From assembly GCF_000744655.1 (NCBI RefSeq), contig NZ_JQMJ01000004.1, positions 3,162,001-3,226,000 on the forward strand: a stretch of DNA of 64,000 nucleotides, in the 5' to 3' direction. The translations under genes were made by a program, and so were the position numbers. A model generated the notes under the pieces. That model saw only the letters and a program-made list of their open reading frames with translations. It had not been told where the DNA came from and searched no databases. This DNA comes from Streptacidiphilus rugosus AM-16. GTDB taxonomy: Bacteria; Actinomycetota; Actinomycetes; Streptomycetales; Streptomycetaceae. Shown piece after piece: positions 25,682 through 34,873 of this stretch (position 1 is its first letter; each line of letters starts with the position of its first letter).

Positions 25682-27259
25682 TCAGGCCAGCGGGCCGGTG
25701 ACCGACTCGACGGCCGCGACGAGGCCGCCGCTGCGGACGAACTGGTAGGCGGCCTCCAGGTCGGGGGCCAGGAAGCGGTCCGGGCCGGGACCGGCGACGC
25801 CCGCCTCACGCGCGGCGGCGACCGCCGCGGCCGTGGCCGGGGCGAGCGGGCTGGGGCCCTCGCCGGTGTGGCTGTAGGTGCGGATCTCCAGCGCCCGGGC
25901 GGAGGCGACCAGCTCGACGGCCAGCACCCGGGTGAGGTTGTCCACGGCCTGACGCAGCTTGCGCGCGGCGGACCAGCCCATGGAGACGTGGTCCTCCTGC
26001 ATCGCCGAGGACGGGATGGAGTCGACCGAGGCCGGAACGGCGAGCCGCTTGTTCTCGCTGACCAGCGCGGCCTGCGTGTACTGGGCGATCATCAGGCCGG
26101 AGTCCAGGCCCGGGTCGTCGGCCAGGAACGGCGGCAGGCCGTGCGAGCGGTTCTTGTCCAGCAGCCGGTCCGTGCGGCGCTCGGAGATCGAGCCGAGGTC
26201 GGCGGCGGCCACGGCCAGGAAGTCGAGCACGTAGGCGACGGGCGCACCGTGGAAGTTGCCGTTGGACTCGACGCGGCCGTCGGGCAGCACCACCGGGTTG
26301 TCGACGGCGGAGGCGAGCTCGCGGTCGGCGACCAGCTGGGCGTGGGTGAGGGTGTCCCGGCCCGCGCCGGCCACCTGCGGGGCGCAGCGGATCGAGTAGG
26401 CGTCCTGGACCCGCGGCGCGTCGTCCTGGTGGTGGCCGGTGAGGCCGGAGCCCTGCAGCACCTTGAACATGTTGGCGGCGGACGCGGCCTGGCCCGGGTG
26501 CGGGCGGATCGCGTGCAGTTCGGGCTGCAGCACCTTGTCGGTGCCGAGCAGGGCCTCCAGGGACATGGCGGCGGTGATGTCGGCGACGGTGAAGAGGCGG
26601 CCGAGGTCGGCGCAGGCCATCACCAGCATGCCGAGCATGCCGTCGGTGCCGTTGATGAGGGCCAGGCCCTCCTTCTCGGCCAGCTCGATCGGGGCGATCC
26701 CGGCCGCGGCGAGCAGCTCGCCGGTCTCGCGGACCTCGCCGTCGGGGCCGTAGGCCAGGCCCTCGCCCATCAGCGCCAGCGCGCAGTGCGAGAGCGGGGC
26801 CAGGTCGCCGGAGCAGCCGAGCGAGCCGAACTCGTGCACGACCGGGGTGATCTGGGCGTTCAGCAGCGCGGCCATCGTCTCGGCGACGACCGGGCGGACG
26901 CCGGTGCGGCCGGAGGCGAGGGTCTTCAGGCGCAGCAGCATCAGCGCGCGGGTCACCTCGCGCTCGACCTGCGGGCCCATGCCGGCCGCGTGCGAGCGGA
27001 CCAGCGAGCGCTGGAGCTGTGCGCGGAGCTCCGGGCTGATGTGCCGGACGGCGAGCGCGCCGAAACCGGTGGACACCCCGTAGACCGGGCGCGGCTCGGC
27101 GGCCAGCGCGTCGATCCGCGCGCGCGAGGCGGTCATCTCGGCGACCGCGTCGGCGGAGAGCTCGATCCGCGCGTTGCCGCGCGCGACCGCGATGACGTCG
27201 GCCGGGCCCACATTGGCCTTGCCGATCACGATGACGTTCTCGACGTTCTGCATATCCAT
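25682..27259 (-). CDS. hutH: Histidine ammonia-lyase
   Basis: Converts histidine to urocanate and ammonia, the first step of the pathway completed by the hut genes at 14-20 kb. The 525 residues contain YGVSTGFGALA, the MIO region GSLGCSGDLAPLSH (Cys149-Ser150-Gly151) and NGTDGMLGM. The tripeptide that cyclises into the MIO cofactor is usually Ala-Ser-Gly; the Cys variant is also allowed in the family signature. The start is the ATG at 27259 or the in-frame ATG two codons later. The gene is separated from hutU by about 6 kb and has its own promoter region, divergent from fdhD. Confidence 0.95.
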   Translation of the reverse strand: MDMQNVENVIVIGKANVGPADVIAVARGNARIELSADAVAEMTASRARIDALAAEPRPVYGVSTGFGALAVRHISPELRAQLQRSLVRSHAAGMGPQVEREVTRALMLLRLKTLASGRTGVRPVVAETMAALLNAQITPVVHEFGSLGCSGDLAPLSHCALALMGEGLAYGPDGEVRETGELLAAAGIAPIELAEKEGLALINGTDGMLGMLVMACADLGRLFTVADITAAMSLEALLGTDKVLQPELHAIRPHPGQAASAANMFKVLQGSGLTGHHQDDAPRVQDAYSIRCAPQVAGAGRDTLTHAQLVADRELASAVDNPVVLPDGRVESNGNFHGAPVAYVLDFLAVAAADLGSISERRTDRLLDKNRSHGLPPFLADDPGLDSGLMIAQYTQAALVSENKRLAVPASVDSIPSSAMQEDHVSMGWSAARKLRQAVDNLTRVLAVELVASARALEIRTYSHTGEGPSPLAPATAAAVAAAREAGVAGPGPDRFLAPDLEAAYQFVRSGGLVAAVESVTGPLA

Positions 27260-27564
27260 ATACGGAATCTCATCACGTGAATGGCTCTATGACAACAGCA
27301 GAGCGGGAACGGAACACTGACCCCTTCCGCGACCTGCACGCCATCAGCGCCCGGACCAGCACGAACCCGCGCCGAGGGCGACCAGGCCGCCGCCGGGCAG
27401 AGGCGCCGACAGCGAGGGCACGGGCGGCCGGTGCTCGCAGCCCCTCGGTCCGATCATGGCGGCCGGCGGACGCCGCCCGCGCGAGCTCCGCCCCGGCAGT
27501 CACCCCTCCGGCGGCAGGTACCGTGGTCGGGACAGAGCCGAACGAGGGAGATGGGGATCCGGGC
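27260..27564. promoter_or_regulatory. hutH-fdhD divergent intergenic region
   Basis: 305 bases without a convincing gene, although a frame from 27277 is open into fdhD and encodes Arg/Ala-rich low-complexity residues. A perfect 8-base palindrome tcacgtga (27273-27280) lies 14 bases upstream of hutH in an AT-richer stretch and is the best candidate for a hutH control site. No other structure stands out. Confidence 0.45.
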
Positions 27565-28386
27565 ATGGGTCGGGTGGCCGAACGTCGCCGAGTGGTCCGC
27601 CTGCGGGACGGGCGCCGCGACGCGCGCCCGGACGCGCTGGCGGCGGAGGAGCCGCTGGAGATCCGCGTCGGCGGCCGGGCCCTCGCGGTCACCATGCGCA
27701 CACCGGGCGACGACTTCGACCTCGTCGCCGGCTACCTGGTCGCCGAGGGCGTGATAGCCACCGCCGAGGACCTGCCTGCCCTGCGCTACTGCGCGGGCAC
27801 GAACGCCGAGGGCGTCAACACCTACAACGTCGTCGACGCCAGGGTGGCCCGCCCGGAGACCGTCCCGGTCTCCGCCTACCGCTCCCTGCTGACCAGCAGC
27901 GCGTGCGGCCTCTGCGGCACGGAGACGGTGGACGCGGTCCGCAAGCGCCTCCCGCACGACCTCTCCGCGGACCCGCTCACCGTCAGCCCGGACGTGCTCT
28001 ACGCCCTCCCGGACGCTCTCCGCGCGGCACAGCGCGGCTTCGACGCGACGGGCGGCCTGCACGCGGCGGGCCTCTTCTCGGCGGACGGCCGCCTGCTGTG
28101 CGTCCGCGAGGACGTGGGCCGCCACAACGCGGTGGACAAGGTCGTCGGCTGGGCCCTCAAGGCGGGCCTGCTGCCGCTGACCGGGCACCTGCTGATGGTC
28201 AGCGGGAGGGCCTCCTTCGAGCTCGCCCAGAAGGCGGCGATGGCGGGCATCCCGCTCATGGCCGCGGTCTCCGCGCCGAGCGCGCTGGCCGTGGACCTCG
28301 CCACGGAATCCGGCCTCACCCTCGTCGGCTTCCTCCGCGACCGCTCCGCCAACGTCTACGCCGGCGCCCACCGCATCACCGCCTGA
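27565..28386 (+). CDS. fdhD: Formate dehydrogenase accessory sulfurtransferase FdhD
   Basis: A 273-residue protein that transfers sulfur from a cysteine desulfurase to the molybdenum cofactor of formate dehydrogenase. The two catalytic cysteines lie in SSACGLCG (residues 111-118). Other conserved blocks are AGYLVAEGVI, CVREDVGRHNAVDKVVGWAL and VSGRASFELAQKA. The ATG at 27565 is chosen because the family begins with a short basic segment (MGRVAERRRVVRLRDG) and gggga lies seven bases upstream. It is divergent from hutH. Histidine breakdown by the HutF route releases formate, which would suit this pairing, but no formate dehydrogenase gene is in the window. Confidence 0.9.
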   Translation: MGRVAERRRVVRLRDGRRDARPDALAAEEPLEIRVGGRALAVTMRTPGDDFDLVAGYLVAEGVIATAEDLPALRYCAGTNAEGVNTYNVVDARVARPETVPVSAYRSLLTSSACGLCGTETVDAVRKRLPHDLSADPLTVSPDVLYALPDALRAAQRGFDATGGLHAAGLFSADGRLLCVREDVGRHNAVDKVVGWALKAGLLPLTGHLLMVSGRASFELAQKAAMAGIPLMAAVSAPSALAVDLATESGLTLVGFLRDRSANVYAGAHRITA

Positions 28387-28414
28387 CGGCGTCCCGCCGA
28401 CCCACCCGCGGCCA

Positions 28415-28456
28415 GTTGCACCACCCCAGGGGCGCGAGGAACTGGGGTGGTGCAAC
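28415..28456. terminator. Hairpin between convergent fdhD and GGDEF genes
   Basis: A perfect 14-base stem gttgcaccacccca with its complement encloses a 14-base loop ggggcgcgaggaac. The loop repeats part of the core of the dispersed palindrome family, so this may be a truncated member that serves as a bidirectional terminator. Confidence 0.7.
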
Positions 28457-28476
28457 GGGCCCTTGGCTGGAACGGC

Positions 28477-30210
28477 TCACGGTGGGCTCGGGGGGCCGGA
28501 GAGGGCGACGGCGACGAGGGCGCGGAGGGTCGGTCCGATGCCCGCCAGGGAGAGCGTCGAGTCGTCGGCGAAGAGCTCGATCAGCCAGCCCCCGGCAGGG
28601 TTGGTCCCGCCCGCAGCCACCATCGCGCGGTAGCCGCCGACGACCAGCACCGCCTCCTCCGCCGGGTCGTTGCCCGGTACCCCCGTGCGCAGGCCGAAGT
28701 TGCCGCCGCGGACCGCCGCCAGGGTGAGCGGGTACGCGGCGAGGTCGAAGACCGCGTCCGGGGCCTCGTTGACCGCGCGCAGCATCTGCGCGCGCGTGCT
28801 GCCCGGCCCGCGCGTCATCCTGCGGATGCCGTACCGCACGGTCTGGATCCGCCCCGAGCCCGGCGGGAGGTAGGAGACCCACCAGGCGACCGCGTCCAGC
28901 AGTTGGGAGACGGTCTCGGCCACCGATTCCAGGCGGCCGACGGTGTCCACCGGGTGCGGGCGCTCGTCGAGGACCGCCAGGGTGGCCGCCAGCAGCTGCC
29001 CGGGGTCGGCCGTGTGCCTGGCCCCGCGGAATCGGCGGCGTTCGGTGCGGCGGCCTCCGGGGCCCGGCCGGGGACCGGCGTCGGCGAGGCTCACCGTCGG
29101 GTCGGGCAGGCTGCCGCGCCCGGCGACGACGGGGTGGGCGGCGGGTCCTGACTTGGCCCGGTACTGCGCCGCGTCGGCCAGCCGGAAGAGCCGGTCGGCG
29201 GTGGTCACCGGACCGATCGGGTCGCCGGTGGAGGCCACGCCGCAGGCCACGCCCTCACCCTGATCCAGCGTCAGCGCCTGCGCGCACAGCTCCTCGGCGA
29301 CCCTGACCACCTCGTCGGCGCCTGGGCCGGCCGAGACCAGGCAGAACTCGTCGCCGCCGAGCCGCCCGACGACCGCGCCCGGCAGCATCGCACCGCAGAG
29401 CGAGAGCTGGTTGGCGAACTGCTCCAGCAGCCGGTCGCCGAACTCGTGGCCCTTCTCGTCGTTGACGCGCTTGAGCCCGTTCACGTCGCAGACCACGAGC
29501 GAGACGACGGTGCCGTCGGCCCGGTGCCGCTCCAGCGCCGCGTCCAGGTGGGAGTCGACGGCGCGGCGGTTGGCGAGCCCGGTCAGCGGGTCGGTGAAGG
29601 CGAGCCTGCTCACCTCCTCCAGCCGCTCGCTCTGGGCCAGCCCGGCGGAGATCTGGGCGGCCAGCACCGTGCCGAACTCCGCCTCGTGGTCGGCGAAGAC
29701 CGGCTTTCCGGCGATCCTGGCGAGATACAGCTCGCCCCAGGCTCGTCCGCCGAGGAGGATGGGCGCGACCAGACAGCAGGCGCGTCCGCGCCGGCGCAGC
29801 GAGGCCGCACGGGCGCGGCAGGCGGGGCCGTTGCTCGCGCCGCCCTCGGCGCTCTGCACCCAGGCCCTGGGCAGACCGTCAGGGGTGAACAGCTCGCCGA
29901 GGCCGCGCTGGGCGAGGAACTGGGCGATCTCCGGGTACTCGCCGAGCGGGTAGGACTCGTCCTCGGGCAAGGGCTCCTCGCCCGGCGCGAGCAGCCCGTC
30001 GTTGACCAGGACCCGCAGCCTGCCGTGCTCGCGCTCCCAGACCGAGACGGCGGCGAAGTCGGCGTCCAGCGCGGCGCGCGCCCGCGCGGCCCCGGTCTGG
30101 GCCGCGCGCCGAGCGTCGGGCGCGACCGCCATCGCCTGCGCCAACCCGACCACCGCGCGCAGCCGCGCGTCCGCGACGGCGCTTCCGCTGGTCTGCTCAC
30201 TGGCCTGCAC
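28477..30210 (-). CDS. GAF-GGDEF protein, probable diguanylate cyclase
   Basis: A 577-residue cytoplasmic protein. A GAF-like sensory region (about residues 20-195) precedes a GGDEF domain (about 200-370) with FTDPLTGLANRRAV, VVCDVNGLKRVNDEKGHEFGD and the intact active-site motif GRLGGDEF, so it should make cyclic di-GMP. The RxxD inhibitory site normally five residues before GGDEF is absent. A C-terminal region of about 190 residues (TLAVLDERPHPVDTVGR onward) matches no domain I know. The GTG at 30210 (MQASEQTSG) follows gaggag; the longer frame is less likely. It is divergent from the toxin cassette. Confidence 0.87.
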   Translation of the reverse strand: MQASEQTSGSAVADARLRAVVGLAQAMAVAPDARRAAQTGAARARAALDADFAAVSVWEREHGRLRVLVNDGLLAPGEEPLPEDESYPLGEYPEIAQFLAQRGLGELFTPDGLPRAWVQSAEGGASNGPACRARAASLRRRGRACCLVAPILLGGRAWGELYLARIAGKPVFADHEAEFGTVLAAQISAGLAQSERLEEVSRLAFTDPLTGLANRRAVDSHLDAALERHRADGTVVSLVVCDVNGLKRVNDEKGHEFGDRLLEQFANQLSLCGAMLPGAVVGRLGGDEFCLVSAGPGADEVVRVAEELCAQALTLDQGEGVACGVASTGDPIGPVTTADRLFRLADAAQYRAKSGPAAHPVVAGRGSLPDPTVSLADAGPRPGPGGRRTERRRFRGARHTADPGQLLAATLAVLDERPHPVDTVGRLESVAETVSQLLDAVAWWVSYLPPGSGRIQTVRYGIRRMTRGPGSTRAQMLRAVNEAPDAVFDLAAYPLTLAAVRGGNFGLRTGVPGNDPAEEAVLVVGGYRAMVAAGGTNPAGGWLIELFADDSTLSLAGIGPTLRALVAVALSGPPSPP

Positions 30211-30390
30211 GGTGCTCCTCGGTCTCCGTGATCCGTCTCGGCCTCCCAGCCTACGGACAAACAGGACAAATACCATGCAGGTCGCCGAGCCGCCCGAGAC
30301 CGTCGGAGGTCGCTGGTAGCGTGACCGGGACGCGACACTGCTCCATCCGGGTCAGACACATGCGGGTCAGACAGGTCACGGGGGAAACGG

Positions 30391-31113
30391 ATGGCCATCG
30401 AACTGCCGGGGGAAGTCGTCTCCTTCCTCCAGTTCATCGGGGTGAACTGGCCGCAGATCAACGAGGACAAGGTCCGCGAATTCGCTACCCACGTCCGCGA
30501 GTTCGCCCACAACATCGAGGACACGCACCAGCAGGCCACCTCGACGGTGCAGGCCATGAACCAGCACTACCAGGGGAATTCGTACGAACTGTTGGTCTCC
30601 AAGTGGGCCCACCTGTCGCAGGGTCACATGAGCGAACTGCTCACCGCCTGCCACGTCCTCGCCGACGCGCTGGACGTGGGCGCGGACTACATCGTGGCGA
30701 TGAAGCTCGACTGCATCGCCGAACTCGGCGTCCTGGCAGCCTCGTTCGTCGCCGACCAGGCGGCGGCGGTGGCCACCCTCGGGCTGGCCGAGGCAGCCAT
30801 GGCGCTGATCGTGAAGGCGGCCGAGACGGCCGTCGACTTCCTGGAGCAGCAGCTGATCCAGTACATCATCGCCCAGATCGTGGAGGCGGCGCTGACGCCG
30901 CTGCTGGGCGTGGTCGAGAAGGCGGTCGCCGGGATGAGCTACTCGGCACTGGAGGACATGCTCGGTGTCACGGGCAACGGCCCGGGCGACGGCTTCATGA
31001 TCCACCCGGACAACCTCCGCGCCCACGCACAGCTCTTCGCGGTCCACGCGGAGACCGTCCAGGGCCACGCCCAGGCACTGACCGGCAAGCTCGCCGGCAT
31101 GAGCTTCGAGTGA
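30391..31113 (+). CDS. WXG100-like N-terminal component of a polymorphic toxin cassette
   Basis: A 240-residue alpha-helical protein. Its N-terminal half (AIELPGEVVSFLQFIGVNWP, INEDKVREFATHVREFAHNI, NQHYQGNSYELLVSKW) resembles the WXG100-like domain found at the start of CpnT and other actinobacterial secreted toxins. The second half is helical with long hydrophobic stretches (VLAASFVADQAAAVATLGL) and ends HPDNLRAHAQLFAVHAETVQGHAQALTGKLAGMSFE. There is no signal peptide, which fits type VII-like export. A ggggga site precedes the ATG. The RHS gene starts 10 bases after its stop, so the two must act together, probably with this protein as export partner or adaptor. Confidence 0.85.
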   Translation: MAIELPGEVVSFLQFIGVNWPQINEDKVREFATHVREFAHNIEDTHQQATSTVQAMNQHYQGNSYELLVSKWAHLSQGHMSELLTACHVLADALDVGADYIVAMKLDCIAELGVLAASFVADQAAAVATLGLAEAAMALIVKAAETAVDFLEQQLIQYIIAQIVEAALTPLLGVVEKAVAGMSYSALEDMLGVTGNGPGDGFMIHPDNLRAHAQLFAVHAETVQGHAQALTGKLAGMSFE

Positions 31114-31123
31114 GGGACCGTAC

Positions 31124-34100
31124 GTGAGCAAAGCCATCGCCCACGCCGTCGAGGACGCGGCGAAGAAGGCGGAGCAGGGCCTGGCCCAGGACTTCAGCAA
31201 GGCCTATCACGGCATCCTCAAGGACACCGAGCACGGCGCGACCAAGGCCGCCGACCACGCGGCCGAGAACGAGGCCAGGACGGTCGACGACCTCGCCAAG
31301 TCCGCGGAACACCCGGGCCCCACCTCCGCGCACGACCCCCACACCGGCGGCGAGGGCGGCGGCCACCCGGGCGGCGAGGACGGCGCGACCCCCAACGCGG
31401 GCCGCGACCAGGTCCAGGACCCGCACGACGCCGGCCGCGGCGACGACGCCGTCTGCCGAGGCGGCGAGCCGGTCGACATGGCCACCGGGCGGATGTACAT
31501 CGACCAGACCGACGCCTCGCTGCCGGGCTCGCTGCCGCTGGTCTTCACCCGCAGCTTCGAGTCCGGGTACCGGGCGGGACGCTGGATGGGCCGCCGCTGG
31601 GTCTGCACCTTCGACGAGCGACTGGAGATCGACGCCGAGGGCGTCGTCCACGTCCGGGCCGACCGGGTGACCCAGGCCTACCCCCACCCCGAGCCCGGCG
31701 AGCCCGTCCAGGCCTCCGCCGGCGACCGCCGCTTCCTGGACGTCGACGCCCGCGGTCGCTGCTACACCGTCACGGAGCCGGGCACGGGTCTGGTCCGCGA
31801 GTTCACGACGCAGTCGGACAACGCGACGGCCCTGCTGACGCGAGTCCGCGACCGCTCAGGCCGCCACTACGACCTCGAGTACGACGGCGCTGGCACCCCG
31901 CTGGCCATCCAGCACTCCGGCGGCTACCGCCTGCTCGTCACCACCGACGCCGGCCGGATCACCGGCCTGTTCCTGGCCGGCGCCGCACCCGAAGGAGGCG
32001 ACCAGGAGCTGTTGCGCTACGGCTACGGCCAGGACGGCAACCTCACGGAGGTCTACAACTCGTCCGGCCTGCCGATGCGCTTCGGGTACGACGCCTGGGA
32101 CCGGATCACCTCCTGGACGGACCGCAACAACAGCCGCTACTGGTACGTCTACGACGCCCTCGGCCGCGTGGTCGACGAGGGCGGCGAGGACGGTTCCCTC
32201 CGCTTCACCTTCCACTACGGCGAGCCCGACCCGAGCACCGGACTGCGCGTCAACAGCGAGACCAACGCCCTGGGTCACACCACGCGCTACGAGATCAACC
32301 CGCAGCACCAGGTCGTCGCCGTCATCGACCCGCTCGGCCACACCACCCGCTACGAACGCGACCCCTTCGACCGCCTCCTCGCCGAGACCGACCCCCTGGG
32401 CCGCACCACCCGCTACGCGTACGACGGCGCGGGGGACCTCGTCGCGGTGACCCGCCCTGACGGCGAACGGACCACGGCGGAGTACGCGGGCGAGCTCAGC
32501 CTGCCGACGACCATCGTCGAACCCGGCGGCGCGACCTGGCGGCAGACCTACGACGAGGCGGGCCGACGCACCTCCCTGACCGATCCGCTGGGCGCGGTCA
32601 CGCGCTTCGACTACGACGCCCACGGGCACGTCACGCGCGTCACCGACGCGCTCGGCGCCACCACCGACGTGCAGTGCGACGCCGCCGGCCTGCCCGTCCT
32701 GGTCACCGACCCACTCGGCGCGGTGACCCGCTACGAGCGGGACGCCTTCGGCCGCGTCGTCCGGGACGTCGACCCCTTGGGCCACACCGTCGAAACGACC
32801 TGGAGCGTCGAGAGCCTTCCCGTCTCCCGGACCGCGCCCGACGGGTCGACCGAAACGTGGACCTGGGACGGCGAGGGCAACATGCTCACGCACCGCGACG
32901 CCCTCGAACGGACCACCGCCTACGAGTACACGCATTTCGAGACCCTCGCCGCGCGCACCACCCCCGACGGCGCCAGGATCGCCTTCACCCACGACGCGCA
33001 CATGCAGCTCGTCGCGGTCACCGACCCGCTCGGCCGAACATGGGAGTACCGGTACGACACCGCCGGACGGCTCGTCGCCGAGAGCGACTTCGAGGGGCGC
33101 ATTCTCGACTACACGCTCGATGCCGCAGGCCAGGCTGTGCAGGTGCACCGGCCTGCCGTGGGGCAGACGCACTACGGGTACGACCGGCTCGGGCGTGTCA
33201 CCACCAAAGACACCGACGGGTCCGTGACCGTCTTCGGCTACGACCCCGCCGGCCACCTGGTCAGCGCGGTCACGCCGGACACGCGGCTCACCCGCACCGT
33301 CGACGCGCTGGGCAATCCGCTGAGCGAGACCGTCGACGGCCGCACCGTCGCCTTCGCCTACGACGCACTGGGCCGACCCGTCCGTCGGACGACTCCGAGC
33401 GGGCACGCCACGACGTGGTCGTTCGACGCGGTCGGCCGCACCGTCAACCTCCACTCCTCCGGCGGCACGCTCGACTTCCGCCACGACGCCGCAGGGCGCG
33501 AGCAACTGCGCACCGTCGCCGGCTCCCTCACCCTCAGCACGGACTGGGACGACCGGCACCGGCTGACCGGCCAGTCCCTGCGTTCCGGCTCGGCGGCAGG
33601 CGGCAGGCTGCTGCAACGTCGCTCCTACACCTACCGGGCGGACGGAAACCTCGCGGCGGTGGAGGACCTGCTGTCGGGCCGCCGTGCCTTCGACCTCGAC
33701 CGCACCGGCCGGGTCACCGCCACGCGGGCCGATGGCTGGACCGAGAGCTACGCGTACGACCCGGCAGGAAACCTCACCGACGCGCACTGGCCGTCCACCG
33801 CAGCCACGCGCGACGCCGAGGGCCCGCGCGTCTACGCGGGCACGCAGCTCGTCACCGCCGGGCGAGTCCGCTACGAGCACGACGCGGCCGGACGCGTGAC
33901 GCTCCGCCAGGTCACCCGGCTCTCCCGTAAGCCGGACACCTGGCGCTACGCGTGGAACGCCGAGGACCAACTCACCTCGGTCACGACGCCCGACGGCACG
34001 CTGTGGCGGTACCTCTACGACCCGCTCGGTCGCCGCACGGCAAAGCTCCGCCTCGCCGACGACGGCCGGACGGTGGCGGAACGGACCGACTTCACCTGGG

Positions 34101-34867
34101 ACGGCCCGGTCCTGGCCGAACAGACCACCCACGCCCCGTACCTGCCCGGCCCCCACACGCTCAGCTGGGACCACGACGGCTTCACCCCGCTCACCCAGAC
34201 CGAGACCATCACCACCCAGGACCAGGTCGACCGCCGCTTCTTCGCCATCGTGACCGACCTGGTCGGCACCCCCGCCGAACTCGTCGACCCCACCACCGAA
34301 TCCATCGCCTGGCGCGCCACGGCCACCCTCTGGGGCAACACCACCTGGCCGCCCGACAGCACGACGTACACCCCGCTGCGCTTCCCCGGCCAGTACTTCG
34401 ACCCGGAGTCCCGCCTCCACTACAACCTCAACCGCTACTACGACCCCGAAACCGCCCGCTACACCAGCCCGGACCCGCTCGGCCTCGTCCCCGCCCCGAA
34501 CCCGGACACCTACGTCGACAACCCCCACGCCTGGTCCGACCCGCTCGGTCTGTCGCCGCACGTCTCACGACAGAAGCAGGACCAGCACGTCCTGGGCACC
34601 AGCGAGTATCAGAAGCGCATCGCGCTCGGGACCCCGACGTCAGCCTTCGCCTCGCGCGCCGAAGCGGACGCCTACGCGCAGCATGCCTGGGACCACGGAA
34701 CACCCGTTCCCGGGCGGCCGAACGTCAAGGACTACGAGTACGGAAGGCCGGTGGGCGTCGCTCCGCGGAACGGGCCGAAAATCGGCTGGCAGACGAGGGT
34801 CCGGGTCCACATGGACGGCTCGGGAAAGATTCACGGCCATCCCGTCGGCCCTGTTCACTACAATTGA
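31124..34867 (+). CDS. RHS-repeat polymorphic toxin with C-terminal RNase-like domain
   Basis: A 1247-residue protein. Residues 1-105 are charged and helical. The DUF6531 entry domain starts at about 111 (CRGGEPVDMATGRMYIDQ). Residues about 200-1080 are YD/RHS repeats (for example DPLGHTTRYERDPFDRL) that should form the cocoon. The RHS core-associated motif RFPGQYFDPESRLHYNLNRY follows and ends in DPLGL twice. The last 104 residues (1144-1247) are a separate toxin domain with KQDQHVLGTSEYQ, a central DYEYGRPVG and a C-terminal TRVRVHMDGSGKIHGHPVG. These resemble the KQxxHxxGTxxY and HYxxxGxHxVP patterns of the Ntox50/BECR-type RNase toxins. Family assignment of the toxin is tentative; the cassette type is clear. 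The GTG start follows gaggga by six bases. Confidence 0.9.
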   Translation: MSKAIAHAVEDAAKKAEQGLAQDFSKAYHGILKDTEHGATKAADHAAENEARTVDDLAKSAEHPGPTSAHDPHTGGEGGGHPGGEDGATPNAGRDQVQDPHDAGRGDDAVCRGGEPVDMATGRMYIDQTDASLPGSLPLVFTRSFESGYRAGRWMGRRWVCTFDERLEIDAEGVVHVRADRVTQAYPHPEPGEPVQASAGDRRFLDVDARGRCYTVTEPGTGLVREFTTQSDNATALLTRVRDRSGRHYDLEYDGAGTPLAIQHSGGYRLLVTTDAGRITGLFLAGAAPEGGDQELLRYGYGQDGNLTEVYNSSGLPMRFGYDAWDRITSWTDRNNSRYWYVYDALGRVVDEGGEDGSLRFTFHYGEPDPSTGLRVNSETNALGHTTRYEINPQHQVVAVIDPLGHTTRYERDPFDRLLAETDPLGRTTRYAYDGAGDLVAVTRPDGERTTAEYAGELSLPTTIVEPGGATWRQTYDEAGRRTSLTDPLGAVTRFDYDAHGHVTRVTDALGATTDVQCDAAGLPVLVTDPLGAVTRYERDAFGRVVRDVDPLGHTVETTWSVESLPVSRTAPDGSTETWTWDGEGNMLTHRDALERTTAYEYTHFETLAARTTPDGARIAFTHDAHMQLVAVTDPLGRTWEYRYDTAGRLVAESDFEGRILDYTLDAAGQAVQVHRPAVGQTHYGYDRLGRVTTKDTDGSVTVFGYDPAGHLVSAVTPDTRLTRTVDALGNPLSETVDGRTVAFAYDALGRPVRRTTPSGHATTWSFDAVGRTVNLHSSGGTLDFRHDAAGREQLRTVAGSLTLSTDWDDRHRLTGQSLRSGSAAGGRLLQRRSYTYRADGNLAAVEDLLSGRRAFDLDRTGRVTATRADGWTESYAYDPAGNLTDAHWPSTAATRDAEGPRVYAGTQLVTAGRVRYEHDAAGRVTLRQVTRLSRKPDTWRYAWNAEDQLTSVTTPDGTLWRYLYDPLGRRTAKLRLADDGRTVAERTDFTWDGPVLAEQTTHAPYLPGPHTLSWDHDGFTPLTQTETITTQDQVDRRFFAIVTDLVGTPAELVDPTTESIAWRATATLWGNTTWPPDSTTYTPLRFPGQYFDPESRLHYNLNRYYDPETARYTSPDPLGLVPAPNPDTYVDNPHAWSDPLGLSPHVSRQKQDQHVLGTSEYQKRIALGTPTSAFASRAEADAYAQHAWDHGTPVPGRPNVKDYEYGRPVGVAPRNGPKIGWQTRVRVHMDGSGKIHGHPVGPVHYN

Positions 34868-34873
34868 GGTCCG

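Noticed and set aside
27277..27564. An N-terminal extension of FdhD by 96 residues
   Set aside because: Low-complexity Arg/Ala sequence with no relation to FdhD; a start with ribosome-binding site exists at 27565.
31856..34561. A 901-codon open frame antisense to the RHS gene
   Set aside because: Val/Gly/Arg-rich without domains; the sense strand has clear YD repeats and motifs.
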